DNA of 64,000 nucleotides from Marinigracilibium pacificum (GTDB lineage Bacteria > Bacteroidota > Bacteroidia > Cytophagales > Cyclobacteriaceae): assembly GCF_012926615.1 (NCBI RefSeq), contig NZ_JABBNU010000004.1, positions 186,001 to 250,000 on the forward strand, in the 5' to 3' direction. A program made the translations under genes and the position numbers. Under the pieces are notes generated by a model, which saw only the letters and a list, made by a program, of their open reading frames with translations, did no database searches and was not told where the DNA came from. Shown piece after piece: positions 26,302 through 36,262 of this stretch (position 1 is its first letter; the number at the start of each line of letters is the position of its first letter).

Positions 26302-27720
26302 TTATTTGATTTCAGAAGGCTGCCAGCCTCCCCCTAATGCTCTGTACAATTCTACCACTGAAAGAATTTGTAGTAGCCTTGCATTAACGATCTCAAATTG
26401 AGCCACCTGGGCATTGTCTTTCGCATAAATCACCTCCAGATAACTAGCAAGCCCTTGTTTTTGCAGTTCTTCGGAAAACAGCACGGCATCTAATAATGCA
26501 CGGTTCTCTTTGCGTTTTAGCTTCACCAGTTCCTGAAAATTTTGATATGTGTATAATGAGTTAGATACTTCTTTGTAGGCATTCAGGATTGTTTCTTTAT
26601 AATCGTAATATGCAATTTGTTGATCAGCAAGTCGGACTTCTTTTTGTGTCCTGAGTTTCCTTTGATTGAATAAAGGAAGTGTCAGATTACCAATTACATT
26701 ACCAAATAAAGAATTGATGCTAAATAAGTTATCAAAATCCATGCTATTAAATCCTCCGGCTGCATTTATTGACAGTGTAGGATAAAATGAAGCTCTAGCT
26801 GAATTTGTCAATTCAAAAGCACTAATCAGGTTATATTCGGCTGCCTGTACATCTGTCCTGTTTTGTAAAAGCTGAATTGGTATTCCTATATTGAGCTCCT
26901 CGTTTATCTGAATGTTATCCCAATTTGCTCTATCAACAGGTCCGGGAGTTCTACCGAGCAAAATGGATAAAGAGTTTTCAACCAATCTAATTTCATTCAT
27001 TATTTGCAGTAAACTACCTTCTGCTTTATATAGAAAAGCTTCACTCTGCTTAACTCCAACGGCATTTTCCTGGCCTGCTTCTTTGAGTGCATTGATTATC
27101 TCTAACCCTTTTTGCCTGTTTTCAATTGTGATTTCAAGAATTCTAACTTTTGCATCTAAAGAAACAAGAGTATAATAGTTTCTAACAATTTGGGAAATAA
27201 TCACTGTTTGCAGATATCTGGTAGCATTTATTGTTTGCATATATTGAGCTGCAGCTGATCTTTTCAGGCTTGTAATCCTTCCCCAGATATCAAGTTCCCA
27301 TGAAAACACACCACCTAAAACTATATCAGTATAATGTGTATCAGACGGCCGATCCTGAAACAAATATGAATTTGTCGGAAGATAATTTTCACCTACCGAA
27401 AACGCACTATTTATACTTGGTAAATAATTAGATCTTCTTTGCTTAAAAATTGATTCTGAAGCCAGTATATTTTGCTTCGCTTTCAAAATGCTTAAGTTAT
27501 TTTTTAACCCTTCATCAATATAACCGATCAATATCGGATCATTATATATTTCCCGCCAGTCGAGTGTGGCCATTGATATGGTATCTTCTGTAAGAGTATC
27601 AGCATAAAAAGAGTCAACAGAATATGTTTCAGGACGTTCGTATTTTTTTGTAGCAATACAGCCCTGAATAAATAAGATTGAAATAAACAGTAGTCCAATA
27701 TGTTTAATAAATCTATTCAT
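26302..27720 (-). CDS. RND efflux outer-membrane factor (OprM/TolC-type lipoprotein)
   Basis: 472 residues. Signal with lipobox FIQGC (Cys21). Two long coiled OEP domains follow, with NLSILKAKQNI, PSINSAFSVGENY, WELDIWGRITSLKRSA and QLLQNRTDVQAAE, and VVELYRALGGGW near the C-terminus. These are the standard motifs of the NodT/OprM family. It forms the trimeric exit duct of a tripartite efflux pump. It overlaps the RND pump gene by 8 nt at its start, so the two are translationally coupled. Confidence 0.93.
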   Translation of the reverse strand: MNRFIKHIGLLFISILFIQGCIATKKYERPETYSVDSFYADTLTEDTISMATLDWREIYNDPILIGYIDEGLKNNLSILKAKQNILASESIFKQRRSNYLPSINSAFSVGENYLPTNSYLFQDRPSDTHYTDIVLGGVFSWELDIWGRITSLKRSAAAQYMQTINATRYLQTVIISQIVRNYYTLVSLDAKVRILEITIENRQKGLEIINALKEAGQENAVGVKQSEAFLYKAEGSLLQIMNEIRLVENSLSILLGRTPGPVDRANWDNIQINEELNIGIPIQLLQNRTDVQAAEYNLISAFELTNSARASFYPTLSINAAGGFNSMDFDNLFSINSLFGNVIGNLTLPLFNQRKLRTQKEVRLADQQIAYYDYKETILNAYKEVSNSLYTYQNFQELVKLKRKENRALLDAVLFSEELQKQGLASYLEVIYAKDNAQVAQFEIVNARLLQILSVVELYRALGGGWQPSEIK

Positions 27721-30700
27721 TTAACTCCTCATTTGAATTCTTATCAAATTCCATTGGTTTGATCTTTTCTTGTAATGTTTGAAAGACCACAAATAAAGCT
27801 GGAATTACAAGCCCTCCGATCAGGGTTCCTACTAATAATCCAAATGCTGCTCCGGTAGCCAGGGAACGATTACCATTTGCTCCAATACCGGAGGCTAACA
27901 CAAGAGGCATTACACCCACTACGAAAGCAAAGGATGTCATTAAAATTGGTCTGAGTCGATCTTTAGCTCCTTGAATAGCTGCTTCAGCAATACCCATTCC
28001 TTTTTTGCGCTGTTGAAGACCAAATTCTACTATAAGAATGGCATTTTTGGCAATCAGCCCAATAAGCATAACCAAGGCAATCTGAAAGAATATGTTATTT
28101 TGAAGTCCTGCAAGTTTTTGAGAAACAAAGGCTCCCATAACACCGATTGGAACAGCTAACAAAATACTCCATGGCAAAAGATAACTTTCATACTGTGCTG
28201 ATAATAATAAATACACAAACAGGAATGTAATGATAAAAATTACAGTTGTCTGACCAGCTGATTTGATCTCTTCAAGGGTTAACCCTGAATAATCTATACT
28301 GTAATTTAGTGGTAGTTCGGTTTTTTCCATTTGATCTATCAAGGCAATAACATCGCCGGAACTATAGCCTTGTGATGGGGCACCATTGACTGCCGCTGAA
28401 TTAAATAAGTTAAATCTACTAACAGACTGAGGTCCATAAACCTGTTTGAAAGTGATAAATTGATTTACCGGTAACATATCACCATTGGCATTTCGCACAT
28501 TAATGTCATTCAGGCTACGAAGATCAGCCCTTTCATCAGCTGAAGCCTGAATCATTACTCTAAACTGCTTTCCGAAGCGAGTAAAATTGGCAGCATAGAT
28601 TCCCCCGACATATCCTCCCACAGTCTGAAAAACATCAGATACTTTTACACCATTAGATTTAATAGCCTCTTCATTAATAATCATTTCATACATCGGATAA
28701 TTTGTATTGAAGGCAGTTATGGCATATTGCACTTCAGGATGATCCATTAATTTCGACAGGAAATCTCGGGTTACTCTTTCCAGTTCCTGCTGGTCTCCAC
28801 CGGTTCTGTCCAATAATTTAAATTCGAAACCAGAACTCACGCCAAAACCTGGAACACTCGGTGGACTGAAAAATATCATTCGGGCATCAGGCATTCCCTG
28901 GGAAATACCAAACAACTTACCGATAATGGCTTCCACAGATTGATCATCATGTTCCAGTCTTGTTTCCCAATCTTCAAGTTGAAGGAAAGCAACCCCGTAA
29001 TTATTACCTACTCCATTTATCAGACTAACCCCTCCTATAACCGTACTATTAACAACACCAGGAATCTTATTTGCTTGTTCTTCAAGTTGTTTTAATACAA
29101 GATAAGTTCTATCGAGTGTCGCACCTGGAGGTAATTCAATATTGGCAAAGACAACCTTTTTATCCTCACCGGGAACAAATCCTGTAGGCATTGAATTATT
29201 CGCCCACCATATACCAAAAATGGATAACAGAAGGATACCTAGCACAAATATTTTATGCCCGATAAGGAAGGAAACAATACTGCCATATTTCTCGGTAAAC
29301 TTTTCAAAGGCAACATTAAAAGCATCATAAAAGCGTTGAAGAAAGTTCTTTTTTTCCGGTTCATGGTGATGTTTTAGAATCAGTGCACAAAGCATTGGGC
29401 TTAATGTTAGAGCATTTATAGCTGAAATGAATATTGCACACATCAAGGTAATTCCAAACTGTTTAAAAAACACCCCTGTGGGTCCTGCTATAAACGTTAC
29501 CGGAATAAAAACCGCAATCATAACTAGTGTCGCAGAAATCACGGCAGATACAATTCCACTCATAGCTTCCTTTGTAGCTGTTTTCACATCCATTTCAGGT
29601 TTTTTGGCCATCTTAGCATGTACAGCCTCAACTACCACAATCGCATCATCCACAACAATCCCGATGGCCAGGATCATAGCAAATAAGGTTAACAAATTAA
29701 GTGAATAGTCAAGAACAAGGAGAAAGAACAGTGCTCCAACGATTGAAACTGGCACAGCAATGGCCGGAATAATGGTAGACCTGAAATCCTGAAGGAAAAT
29801 AAATACTACTATGAATACCAGAATAAATGCTTCATAAAGTGTGTGTAATACATTTTCCATCGAAGCTTCAAGAAATTCATTACTATCAAAATTAATTAAA
29901 TAATCAACTCCCGGAGGGAAATTAGCTTCCTGTTCCTCCAAGTATTCTTTTACTTCTTCGATTATAACCTGAGCATTTGATCCTGGAGTCTGATAAATGC
30001 CCATAGTAACAGATGGATTACCATTGGTTTCGCCAATAGTTCCTGCAGTAAATGCTCCTAATTCAACTTTTGCAACATCAGAAAGTCTTAAAATCTCACC
30101 CTGATCTGTTGCTTTAACTATGATGTTTTCATATTCCTTTACTTCATCAAATCTTCCCTGATATTTCAACACATACTGAGTTGCTGCACCGGTATTCATC
30201 CCTATTTTACCTGGAGCAGCTTCAATACTTTGCTCATTTATAACAGCCACTATATCCTGAGGAACAAGATCATATTGTGCCAGTTTCTCCGGAGACAGCC
30301 ATACCCTCATTGAATAATTTTTAACTCCGAAAGCCCTGGCGTCACCCACACCTGAAATTCTTTTTATTCCGGATATGATATTGATATTCATGTAATTCTG
30401 AATAAATGTCTCATCATACGTTTCGCTTTTGGAATAAAATGATATAAACATCAATGCACTTGTCTGCTGTTTTCTGGTAACCACACCTGATCTGACAACT
30501 TCCTGAGGTAATTTAGGAATGGCCAGGGAGACACGATTCTGTACATTTACTGAAGCTATATCCGGATCCGTTCCCTGCTCAAAATAAACCGTGATTTCTG
30601 CATTACCTCCATTATCTGCTCTGGATTCAATATATGTCATCCCCTCAACCCCGTTAATTTCTTCTTCAATTGGAACAACAACACTTTTTAATACAGTTTC

Positions 30701-30862
30701 CGCATTAGAGCCTATATAGTTTGTTCTAACTTTTATGGTAGGTGGAGCAATATCCGGATATGTAGTGACAGGAAGGCTCAATAACCCTAAAACACCAAGA
30801 AAAATAATTGTGATAGTAATTACTGTTGATAATACAGGCCGATCAATGAATTTTTCAATCAT
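27713..30862 (-). CDS. RND multidrug efflux pump, HAE1/AcrB type
   Basis: 1049 residues, full family length. It opens with MIEKFIDRPVLSTVITITII and has two large periplasmic loops separated by the expected helices. The proton-relay pair in TM4 is visible (GIVVDDAIVVVEAV). The second half carries FIIALVMLIGLIAKNAILIV-like sequence and an intact C-terminus with an acidic tail. It exports hydrophobic compounds, detergents or antibiotics using the proton gradient. The substrate cannot be predicted. It lies downstream of the adaptor and DUF1254 genes and overlaps the outer-membrane factor gene. Confidence 0.95.
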   Translation of the reverse strand: MIEKFIDRPVLSTVITITIIFLGVLGLLSLPVTTYPDIAPPTIKVRTNYIGSNAETVLKSVVVPIEEEINGVEGMTYIESRADNGGNAEITVYFEQGTDPDIASVNVQNRVSLAIPKLPQEVVRSGVVTRKQQTSALMFISFYSKSETYDETFIQNYMNINIISGIKRISGVGDARAFGVKNYSMRVWLSPEKLAQYDLVPQDIVAVINEQSIEAAPGKIGMNTGAATQYVLKYQGRFDEVKEYENIIVKATDQGEILRLSDVAKVELGAFTAGTIGETNGNPSVTMGIYQTPGSNAQVIIEEVKEYLEEQEANFPPGVDYLINFDSNEFLEASMENVLHTLYEAFILVFIVVFIFLQDFRSTIIPAIAVPVSIVGALFFLLVLDYSLNLLTLFAMILAIGIVVDDAIVVVEAVHAKMAKKPEMDVKTATKEAMSGIVSAVISATLVMIAVFIPVTFIAGPTGVFFKQFGITLMCAIFISAINALTLSPMLCALILKHHHEPEKKNFLQRFYDAFNVAFEKFTEKYGSIVSFLIGHKIFVLGILLLSIFGIWWANNSMPTGFVPGEDKKVVFANIELPPGATLDRTYLVLKQLEEQANKIPGVVNSTVIGGVSLINGVGNNYGVAFLQLEDWETRLEHDDQSVEAIIGKLFGISQGMPDARMIFFSPPSVPGFGVSSGFEFKLLDRTGGDQQELERVTRDFLSKLMDHPEVQYAITAFNTNYPMYEMIINEEAIKSNGVKVSDVFQTVGGYVGGIYAANFTRFGKQFRVMIQASADERADLRSLNDINVRNANGDMLPVNQFITFKQVYGPQSVSRFNLFNSAAVNGAPSQGYSSGDVIALIDQMEKTELPLNYSIDYSGLTLEEIKSAGQTTVIFIITFLFVYLLLSAQYESYLLPWSILLAVPIGVMGAFVSQKLAGLQNNIFFQIALVMLIGLIAKNAILIVEFGLQQRKKGMGIAEAAIQGAKDRLRPILMTSFAFVVGVMPLVLASGIGANGNRSLATGAAFGLLVGTLIGGLVIPALFVVFQTLQEKIKPMEFDKNSNEELNE

Positions 30863-30881
30863 TTATATTCATTATTAGAAA

Positions 30882-31910
30882 TTACTGAACTTCAGGTATT
30901 TCATAATCTCCTTTTAAAACTTCTTCTCCAGGTAAGTAAACTCTTAATAGGAAATTCCAGCCTTCTGGAGCATCAAGTCTATTTTTAACATCTCCGCAAT
31001 TTTCTTCAGAACCATAATGTACTGTAAATGTTCCGTCGTTATTTAATTTAACATTCGAACCATTTAATAAGCAATTTTCAGATTTAATATATCCATCTTC
31101 ACCATAAACCGTAATTGACCAAAAACCTGTATTTGAAGGAACCTCATAAGTAGCTGAAAAGCAATTTGATGCAGATGCATCTTCAGGAGTATAGTTGAGG
31201 TAAGTTGCGGCTTCTTCTGGTAATAAACCCCATGCTGCAGCTGCCGCAATATGCCTGGTATTTTCATTTACTTCTCCCCTTTTACCCATCATTCCTTCCC
31301 AACTTGCATAATTAGCACTTTCTTCATTATAAACTGTTCGTAGTGAATCTAAAGACTCTTTGTCCCATTTGAATTCAGGGAAATCCTTTGCGGAAACTGA
31401 TTCCACAACAAATTTATTCTGAAGGTCATTAAGCATCTTTATTTCATTCTCATCATCTGCATTATAAACTTGTAACCGAATGATTATATATAGAAAATCT
31501 GTGTTACCATTCATGGTGTATTGTCCAGGTTCATATATAATTTCCTGTACATAATGGTCATTATCAATTATGTAAATGGATGCATACCGATCATCTGGTA
31601 TTTCAGGGAAAGTGATATTTATCCCCTCTCTGGCATCAAAAACACCCCCTGAATAAAGAACATCTCTATTCATTCTAATTACAGTTTGTTTATCTAGTGG
31701 TGTAGGAGTTCGATAATGAAAAAATTCATTTGATTTTCCAGCATTATTTATCATTTGGACGAATGCATTATCGGTTTCAGCCCTAATAAAGTTTTCGGGG
31801 GTTACAGTTTTCTTTTCTGAGACAATTTTATCTATACTTTCTTTGGATTCATTTTGTTGTCCGCATGAAAAAAGAATCAATGATAAAACTAATAATTTGA
31901 TGTATTTCAT
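30882..31910 (-). CDS. DUF1254/DUF1214 lipoprotein inserted in the RND operon
   Basis: 342 residues from the ATG at 31910. This start is preferred to the upstream-extended frame, which would overlap the adaptor gene. Lipobox ILFSC gives lipidation at Cys16. The first domain resembles DUF1254 (ENFIRAETDNAFVQMI, FHYRTPTPLDKQTVIRMNRD). The C-terminal ~100 residues resemble DUF1214 (FWSITVYGEDGY, NFLLRVYLPGEE). Proteins of this pair occur widely, but their biochemical role is unknown. It sits between adaptor and pump with 25- and 19-nt gaps on the same strand, so it is probably co-transcribed. Its position suggests a link to what the pump exports. Confidence 0.85.
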   Translation of the reverse strand: MKYIKLLVLSLILFSCGQQNESKESIDKIVSEKKTVTPENFIRAETDNAFVQMINNAGKSNEFFHYRTPTPLDKQTVIRMNRDVLYSGGVFDAREGINITFPEIPDDRYASIYIIDNDHYVQEIIYEPGQYTMNGNTDFLYIIIRLQVYNADDENEIKMLNDLQNKFVVESVSAKDFPEFKWDKESLDSLRTVYNEESANYASWEGMMGKRGEVNENTRHIAAAAAWGLLPEEAATYLNYTPEDASASNCFSATYEVPSNTGFWSITVYGEDGYIKSENCLLNGSNVKLNNDGTFTVHYGSEENCGDVKNRLDAPEGWNFLLRVYLPGEEVLKGDYEIPEVQ

Positions 31911-31935
31911 AATCGTGTATTTTAATATTTGAGAA

Positions 31936-33129
31936 TTAATTATTAACAGGTCGTAAAGTATTAACCAGACTATCAATATCAACTGATTTTGGTTTGATAG
32001 GCGCTTTATGTCTGAGATTGTTTGCTCCCATCGCAACAACAACCTCTCCCTTCTTAAGACCTGATTCTACAATAGCCAGATTATCAATTCTATCAATAAG
32101 CTTGACGGGAGTTGTATTGGTGCTATCATTCCTGACTGTATATACATAAGATATCCCTTGCTGCTCAAATACTGCTGTTTCAGGAATTACAAGTACATTT
32201 TCAAATTTTCTTGGTATTCTAATTAATCCGGTACTCCCCTGATTTAATAGCTTGGAATCATTATCAAACTTTACCCGAAACTGTATAGTTCCTGTTTGAG
32301 GGTTTATTTGTCCTGAAGTAGTCTGGAGTTTACCTTTTTCTTCGAAAATACTTCCATTTGCCAATTCAAGTTCAATTGGAGGCATTAGATTAATTTTTTC
32401 CTGAAGATCTTTACCAGGATACTCCTGAAAGAAATTTATGTATTGTTGTTCATTTATTGAGAAATATGCATAAATCTCACTAACATCAGAGATGGTAGTA
32501 ATTGGATTACTATCAGTTGGCTTAACTAGCGAACCCTCCCGGTTATATATTCGACCTACAACTCCGTTTATTGGACTGGTTATCTCCGAAAACTTTATAT
32601 CTTCAAGAACACCCTGATATGCTGCCGAGGCAATTTGATGGTCAGCCTGGGCTTTACTTAATTGCCCCTTGGCTTTTAATAGTTCTGCTCTGGCTGTTTC
32701 AAGCTGTACTGAACTAATAATATCCCTCTCAACGAGAGGCTCTAGTTTATCCACTTCAACTTGTGCTGCTTTTACATTTGCTTTAGCAGACTCTATCGCT
32801 GCAAGGCTCGAACTTACTGAAGCCTGGGCTGCAGATGCATTTTCAGCCTGAATATTAGCCTCTATTTTAAATAGTTTTTGTCCTTTTCGAACTGTCTGCC
32901 CTTCATCAACAAATACTTGTTCTATATACCCGCTTATCTTTGGTTTTACTTCAATATTAATGACTCCGGATATTTCAGAAGGAAAGATAAAGTAACCATT
33001 GATATCTCTTTGATCAACTTTTACAACTGGAAATGATCGTCTCGGAACAGTTGTATTATCATTTTTTTTACCACAAGAAGTTAATAATAAAATGACAATG
33101 AATATCTGTAATGATCTAATAGTAATCAT
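31936..33129 (-). CDS. RND efflux periplasmic adaptor (membrane fusion lipoprotein)
   Basis: 397 residues. Signal with lipobox LLLTSC (Cys19). The barrel-sandwich half-motif VEVKPKISGYIEQVFVDEG is followed by a coiled-coil hairpin (residues about 95-165, Ala/Glu/Lys/Val-rich). Then comes the second lipoyl half (SEITSPINGVVGRIYNREG) and the membrane-proximal domain. This is the AcrA/MexA architecture. It bridges the inner-membrane pump and the outer-membrane factor. First gene of the operon, with a divergent porin gene on the other side of a 350-nt spacer. Confidence 0.92.
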   Translation of the reverse strand: MITIRSLQIFIVILLLTSCGKKNDNTTVPRRSFPVVKVDQRDINGYFIFPSEISGVINIEVKPKISGYIEQVFVDEGQTVRKGQKLFKIEANIQAENASAAQASVSSSLAAIESAKANVKAAQVEVDKLEPLVERDIISSVQLETARAELLKAKGQLSKAQADHQIASAAYQGVLEDIKFSEITSPINGVVGRIYNREGSLVKPTDSNPITTISDVSEIYAYFSINEQQYINFFQEYPGKDLQEKINLMPPIELELANGSIFEEKGKLQTTSGQINPQTGTIQFRVKFDNDSKLLNQGSTGLIRIPRKFENVLVIPETAVFEQQGISYVYTVRNDSTNTTPVKLIDRIDNLAIVESGLKKGEVVVAMGANNLRHKAPIKPKSVDIDSLVNTLRPVNN

Positions 33130-33479
33130 CCGTTATCTGGTTACAATTAATACTATTTTGGTTTGATCATCCTGACAAAATATTTGGCAGATAACAATCC
33201 TTAAGAATATAATTTTTACTATATTTAATTTAACTATTTAATATTAAAATTTATAATTAGTTGAATTGTTTATAATTAAATGATTTTTCTTTCTGTGATG
33301 TGTTGAAACAATGCCTATTGTGATATCAGGAAAATTCGAGAAATGAAAGACAGGTCAAGTTTCATTTAGATAATTAATAAATAAGCATCTTAAATAATCT
33401 TAATATTTAGCATCAAACTCTTTAATAAGTATTGGTGGTATTTTAAGTAAGTTGATTTCAATTATAGATCCGTTTCCTG
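33130..33479. other. Divergent intergenic region between efflux operon and porin gene
   Basis: 350 nt of AT-rich DNA with no gene. It must contain back-to-back promoters for the adaptor operon and the DcaP-like porin. No dedicated regulator gene is adjacent and I cannot identify an operator. Confidence 0.4.
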
Positions 33480-34736
33480 ATGAATAAAATATGCATAATT
33501 AATCGAGTAATAATTCTGTGCCTGATATTTCTGTTTACAACTACAGTGATACAAGCCCAAAATAATCGAAATAATGCTATAAAAGTTGTTACATTAAATA
33601 CATCGGATACAATTATTGTTGATACTACAAGAATGTTTGAAGATGCTCCCCTGGACATTAGTCAAGATCGAGGTTTGTTTATCGTAAGTCCAGATAGGAA
33701 GATGCAATTAAGGATACTTGGCTCTATTAGATATCATATTGTAATGGATCAGGTTAATTTAATTTCAGAGAATTCATTCAACACCCATGAAATCCCAACC
33801 GGAGATGATAATAATCCGATATTTAATTATTCAAACCAGCTGAGTCAGACCCGACTTGGTTTTGAGGTAACACGCCGAACAGATTTAGGTGATGTATTTA
33901 TACGACTGGAAACAGATTTTGCCGGACCAGATGGTTTTAGAATAAGACATGCCTATGGGGAAATTAAAGGATTATTACTTGGGCAGACCTGGAGTTTGTT
34001 TTCACATGTAACTTCTGTACCCGCAACCGTTGATTTCGCAGGACCAACATCATCCATTAACATAAGGACACCACAGATTAGATATACATTCAGGAATTTA
34101 TCAAACGGGTGGAATCTGGCATTAGGATTAGAATACCTGGTTCCGAATCTGAATTTTCCGGATTCAATTAATGCCGAGATATTTCAACTTACACCTGACC
34201 TCTCTGCTCGTTTAAATAAGACATTTAAATGGGGTGAAATTCAGGTTTCCGGATTATTACCTATCCTTTCTGGCAGGAATGTATTTGGAGACTTAAAAGT
34301 TAAGACAGGTTATGGAGCTGCGGCTTCAATTGTAGTTAACTCATGGGTTGGAGGTAAATGGTATTTACAATCCGTCGTTGGAAGAGGCATATCACGTTAT
34401 TTTAATGATCTTGACAATAATGTACTTGATGTACTTGTAGATATAAATAACAATTTAGCTCTCCCTCTTAATTATGGAATTAACGGATCTTATGAACATG
34501 CCTGGAATAAAAACTGGACTACAAGCTTTACTTATGGCATTCTTCAGGTTGAACGGTATACCATCACACCTCCAAGTTGGTATTTCAAAGGACAAACATT
34601 TAGATCAAACACTTTCTGGTCGATTTCTGAAGGTGCAAAATTAGGAATTGAAGTAATCTATGGTACGAGGGAAGATAAAAATAATGAAACCGGTGACGCC
34701 TTTAGAGGGAACATATTAATGTTCTATGACTTTTAG
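33480..34736 (+). CDS. DcaP-like outer-membrane porin (copy A)
   Basis: 418 residues. Signal peptide ends near VIQAQ. The mature part is a beta-barrel with an N-terminal extension. FRIRHAYGEIKGLLLGQTWS is matched in the second porin here (FRLRHAYITAGDFIIGQTWT), so the two are paralogs. Other shared parts are an RLGFEV/RFNIDVRR block and a region before a stretch of strand-loop repeats. The protein ends in an aromatic residue (LMFYDF). DcaP-type trimeric porins take up dicarboxylic acids or other small anions. The substrate here is unknown. It is divergent from the efflux operon and appears monocistronic. Confidence 0.65.
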   Translation: MNKICIINRVIILCLIFLFTTTVIQAQNNRNNAIKVVTLNTSDTIIVDTTRMFEDAPLDISQDRGLFIVSPDRKMQLRILGSIRYHIVMDQVNLISENSFNTHEIPTGDDNNPIFNYSNQLSQTRLGFEVTRRTDLGDVFIRLETDFAGPDGFRIRHAYGEIKGLLLGQTWSLFSHVTSVPATVDFAGPTSSINIRTPQIRYTFRNLSNGWNLALGLEYLVPNLNFPDSINAEIFQLTPDLSARLNKTFKWGEIQVSGLLPILSGRNVFGDLKVKTGYGAAASIVVNSWVGGKWYLQSVVGRGISRYFNDLDNNVLDVLVDINNNLALPLNYGINGSYEHAWNKNWTTSFTYGILQVERYTITPPSWYFKGQTFRSNTFWSISEGAKLGIEVIYGTREDKNNETGDAFRGNILMFYDF

Positions 34737-34894
34737 ATTTAATCACAGCCATGTTAATTTCACCCTGCTATGTGGTTGTTGGCCTAATTACAAATTAAAT
34801 CATGTACTGCTAAAGTTTAACTGGAAAGTCCTGCTATCCTAACAAACCAAAAGAATCGCATTGTTAATTATTTATATATAATTCGTCTTAATAA

Positions 34895-35476
34895 TTAATT
34901 GTTTGCCTTCAAATATCTAGAACGGAAATGCTCATTGTTTTTGAAAACACAGGAATTTATTTCTGATATACTATTTCCTTTTTCTTTATCCATTTCAAGC
35001 ATATCAATTAACGACACACCCACTATTGGATCAATTTTATCCCTTAACATAAAAAAGACCTTATCAATTTCGGGGTGTAACAATAAACTTTGAGTTGTGG
35101 GGGTTATACTTGAATATTTATGCCTATAAAATTCACACATATCTTTTAACATGTGATGAGGATGGCTCAGATCAAAATCATATTCCTTTACGAGGCTATT
35201 AATCAATTCGTCTGGCATATTCTCTTTCTCATATTGAAATGCTACCTTATGGGTTTTACTATCAATATCCTCAAATGATTCGGAACTGGAATTTAATAAT
35301 TCTTTATTTTTTTGAAGTAATAATATCTTCATTAATTGCTCAATTGATAACCATAGTAGATTATTCCCTCCTACAGTCCCCCCTCTCATCCAAAGATATC
35401 TGCCTTGAATATAATTTCTGTCTGCGGTAGACAACCAGTTGTTTAATACCTTGATAAAGTGTTTGTTTTCAGCCAT
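34895..35476 (-). CDS. Hypothetical protein, possibly HEPN-like
   Basis: 193 residues from the ATG at 35476. The open frame continues upstream to a TTG, but ATG starts a better N-terminus. The sequence is all-helical by composition and soluble. The segment ADRNYIQGRYLWMRGG, then NNLLWLSIEQLMKILLLQ, is reminiscent of HEPN-domain N-termini. The usual HEPN RNase motif (Arg then His, 4-6 residues later) is not evident. The family assignment is weak. It stands alone, convergent with the porin and divergent from the GNAT gene. Confidence 0.5.
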   Translation of the reverse strand: MAENKHFIKVLNNWLSTADRNYIQGRYLWMRGGTVGGNNLLWLSIEQLMKILLLQKNKELLNSSSESFEDIDSKTHKVAFQYEKENMPDELINSLVKEYDFDLSHPHHMLKDMCEFYRHKYSSITPTTQSLLLHPEIDKVFFMLRDKIDPIVGVSLIDMLEMDKEKGNSISEINSCVFKNNEHFRSRYLKANN

Positions 35477-35628
35477 ATATAAATATAACAAATCTATGGC
35501 TAATTATATTTAATTTGGAATGACATAAAGATTTGTATTAATAATATTACTATTATCATATCATTAACCCCACGTATAACATATATAACATAATTGAATA
35601 TTTAGGCAATAATGATATCTTCAAAGAA

Positions 35629-35910
35629 ATGGAAATAGTAAATGAAACTAAAGATACCAAGGGCAGGTTCGTAGCCATGGAAGATGATATGGAACTCGGT
35701 GAAATGACTTACAGTATTGCCAATAAAGATTTAATAATTGTGGATCATACCGGAGTTAATGATGAAGCCAGAGGGAAAGGAATTGGTAGAGCATTGTTTC
35801 TACACCTGGTTGATTATCTTAGGACAAATGAAATTAAAGTTATTCCCCTTTGCCCATTTGCAAAGTTGATGTTTGATAAACACCATGAAATGACTGATGT
35901 TGTCCGGTAA
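35629..35910 (+). CDS. YjdJ-type GNAT N-acetyltransferase
   Basis: 93 residues. The short GNAT fold of the Gcn5/YjdJ group is recognisable from GEMTYSIANKDLIIVDHTGV, the acetyl-CoA loop ARGKGIGRAL and VIPLCPFAKLMFDKH. Members probably acetylate small molecules or proteins in the cytosol, with unknown targets. It stands alone and ends just before a bidirectional terminator that it shares with the convergent ABM gene. Confidence 0.85.
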   Translation: MEIVNETKDTKGRFVAMEDDMELGEMTYSIANKDLIIVDHTGVNDEARGKGIGRALFLHLVDYLRTNEIKVIPLCPFAKLMFDKHHEMTDVVR

Positions 35911-35925
35911 ATTTTTACGGAATGA

Positions 35926-35957
35926 AAAAGCTTCCGGTTAATTTACCGGAAGCTTTT
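35926..35957. terminator. Bidirectional terminator between GNAT and ABM genes
   Basis: Perfect 13-bp stem AAAAGCTTCCGGT (35926-35938) / ACCGGAAGCTTTT (35945-35957) with a 6-nt loop. A runs and T runs on both sides fit termination in both directions. Confidence 0.9.
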
Positions 35958-35960
35958 ATA

Positions 35961-36251
35961 TTATATAGCACTAGCAAGTGTAACTTTTCTTTCTTCTAAT
36001 AATGGGACTATCTGTTCCAATACTAAACTCTTGAAATGTTCAGAATTCTTATGAGATTCAATCGCATTCTGACCAAGATAAGCTTCGTGAAGAATTATAA
36101 CATTTTTATCTTCAATACTCTGATGAGCATTATAAAATAAGTTTCCTTCTTCATTTTCACTTTTTATTTTAAGTTCCTGTATAAGATTAAGAACAGTTTC
36201 CAGAGAACCTTCTTTTACTTTCCAGGTAGCAAATACATGAATATTGCTCAT
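35961..36251 (-). CDS. Antibiotic biosynthesis monooxygenase (ABM/YgiN-like) domain protein
   Basis: 96 residues, the usual single ABM domain length. The ferredoxin-like fold is marked by VFATWKVKEGSLETVLNLIQ, NLFYNAHQSIEDKN and FILHEAY-like strands, then SHKNSEHFK. Family members include quinol monooxygenases and haem-degrading enzymes, and this size fits a small cytosolic homodimer. It follows the DJ-1 gene by 11 nt, so the two likely act in reactive carbonyl or quinone stress. That functional link is inference. Confidence 0.8.
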   Translation of the reverse strand: MSNIHVFATWKVKEGSLETVLNLIQELKIKSENEEGNLFYNAHQSIEDKNVIILHEAYLGQNAIESHKNSEHFKSLVLEQIVPLLEERKVTLASAI

Positions 36252-36262
36252 AAATATTGGAG

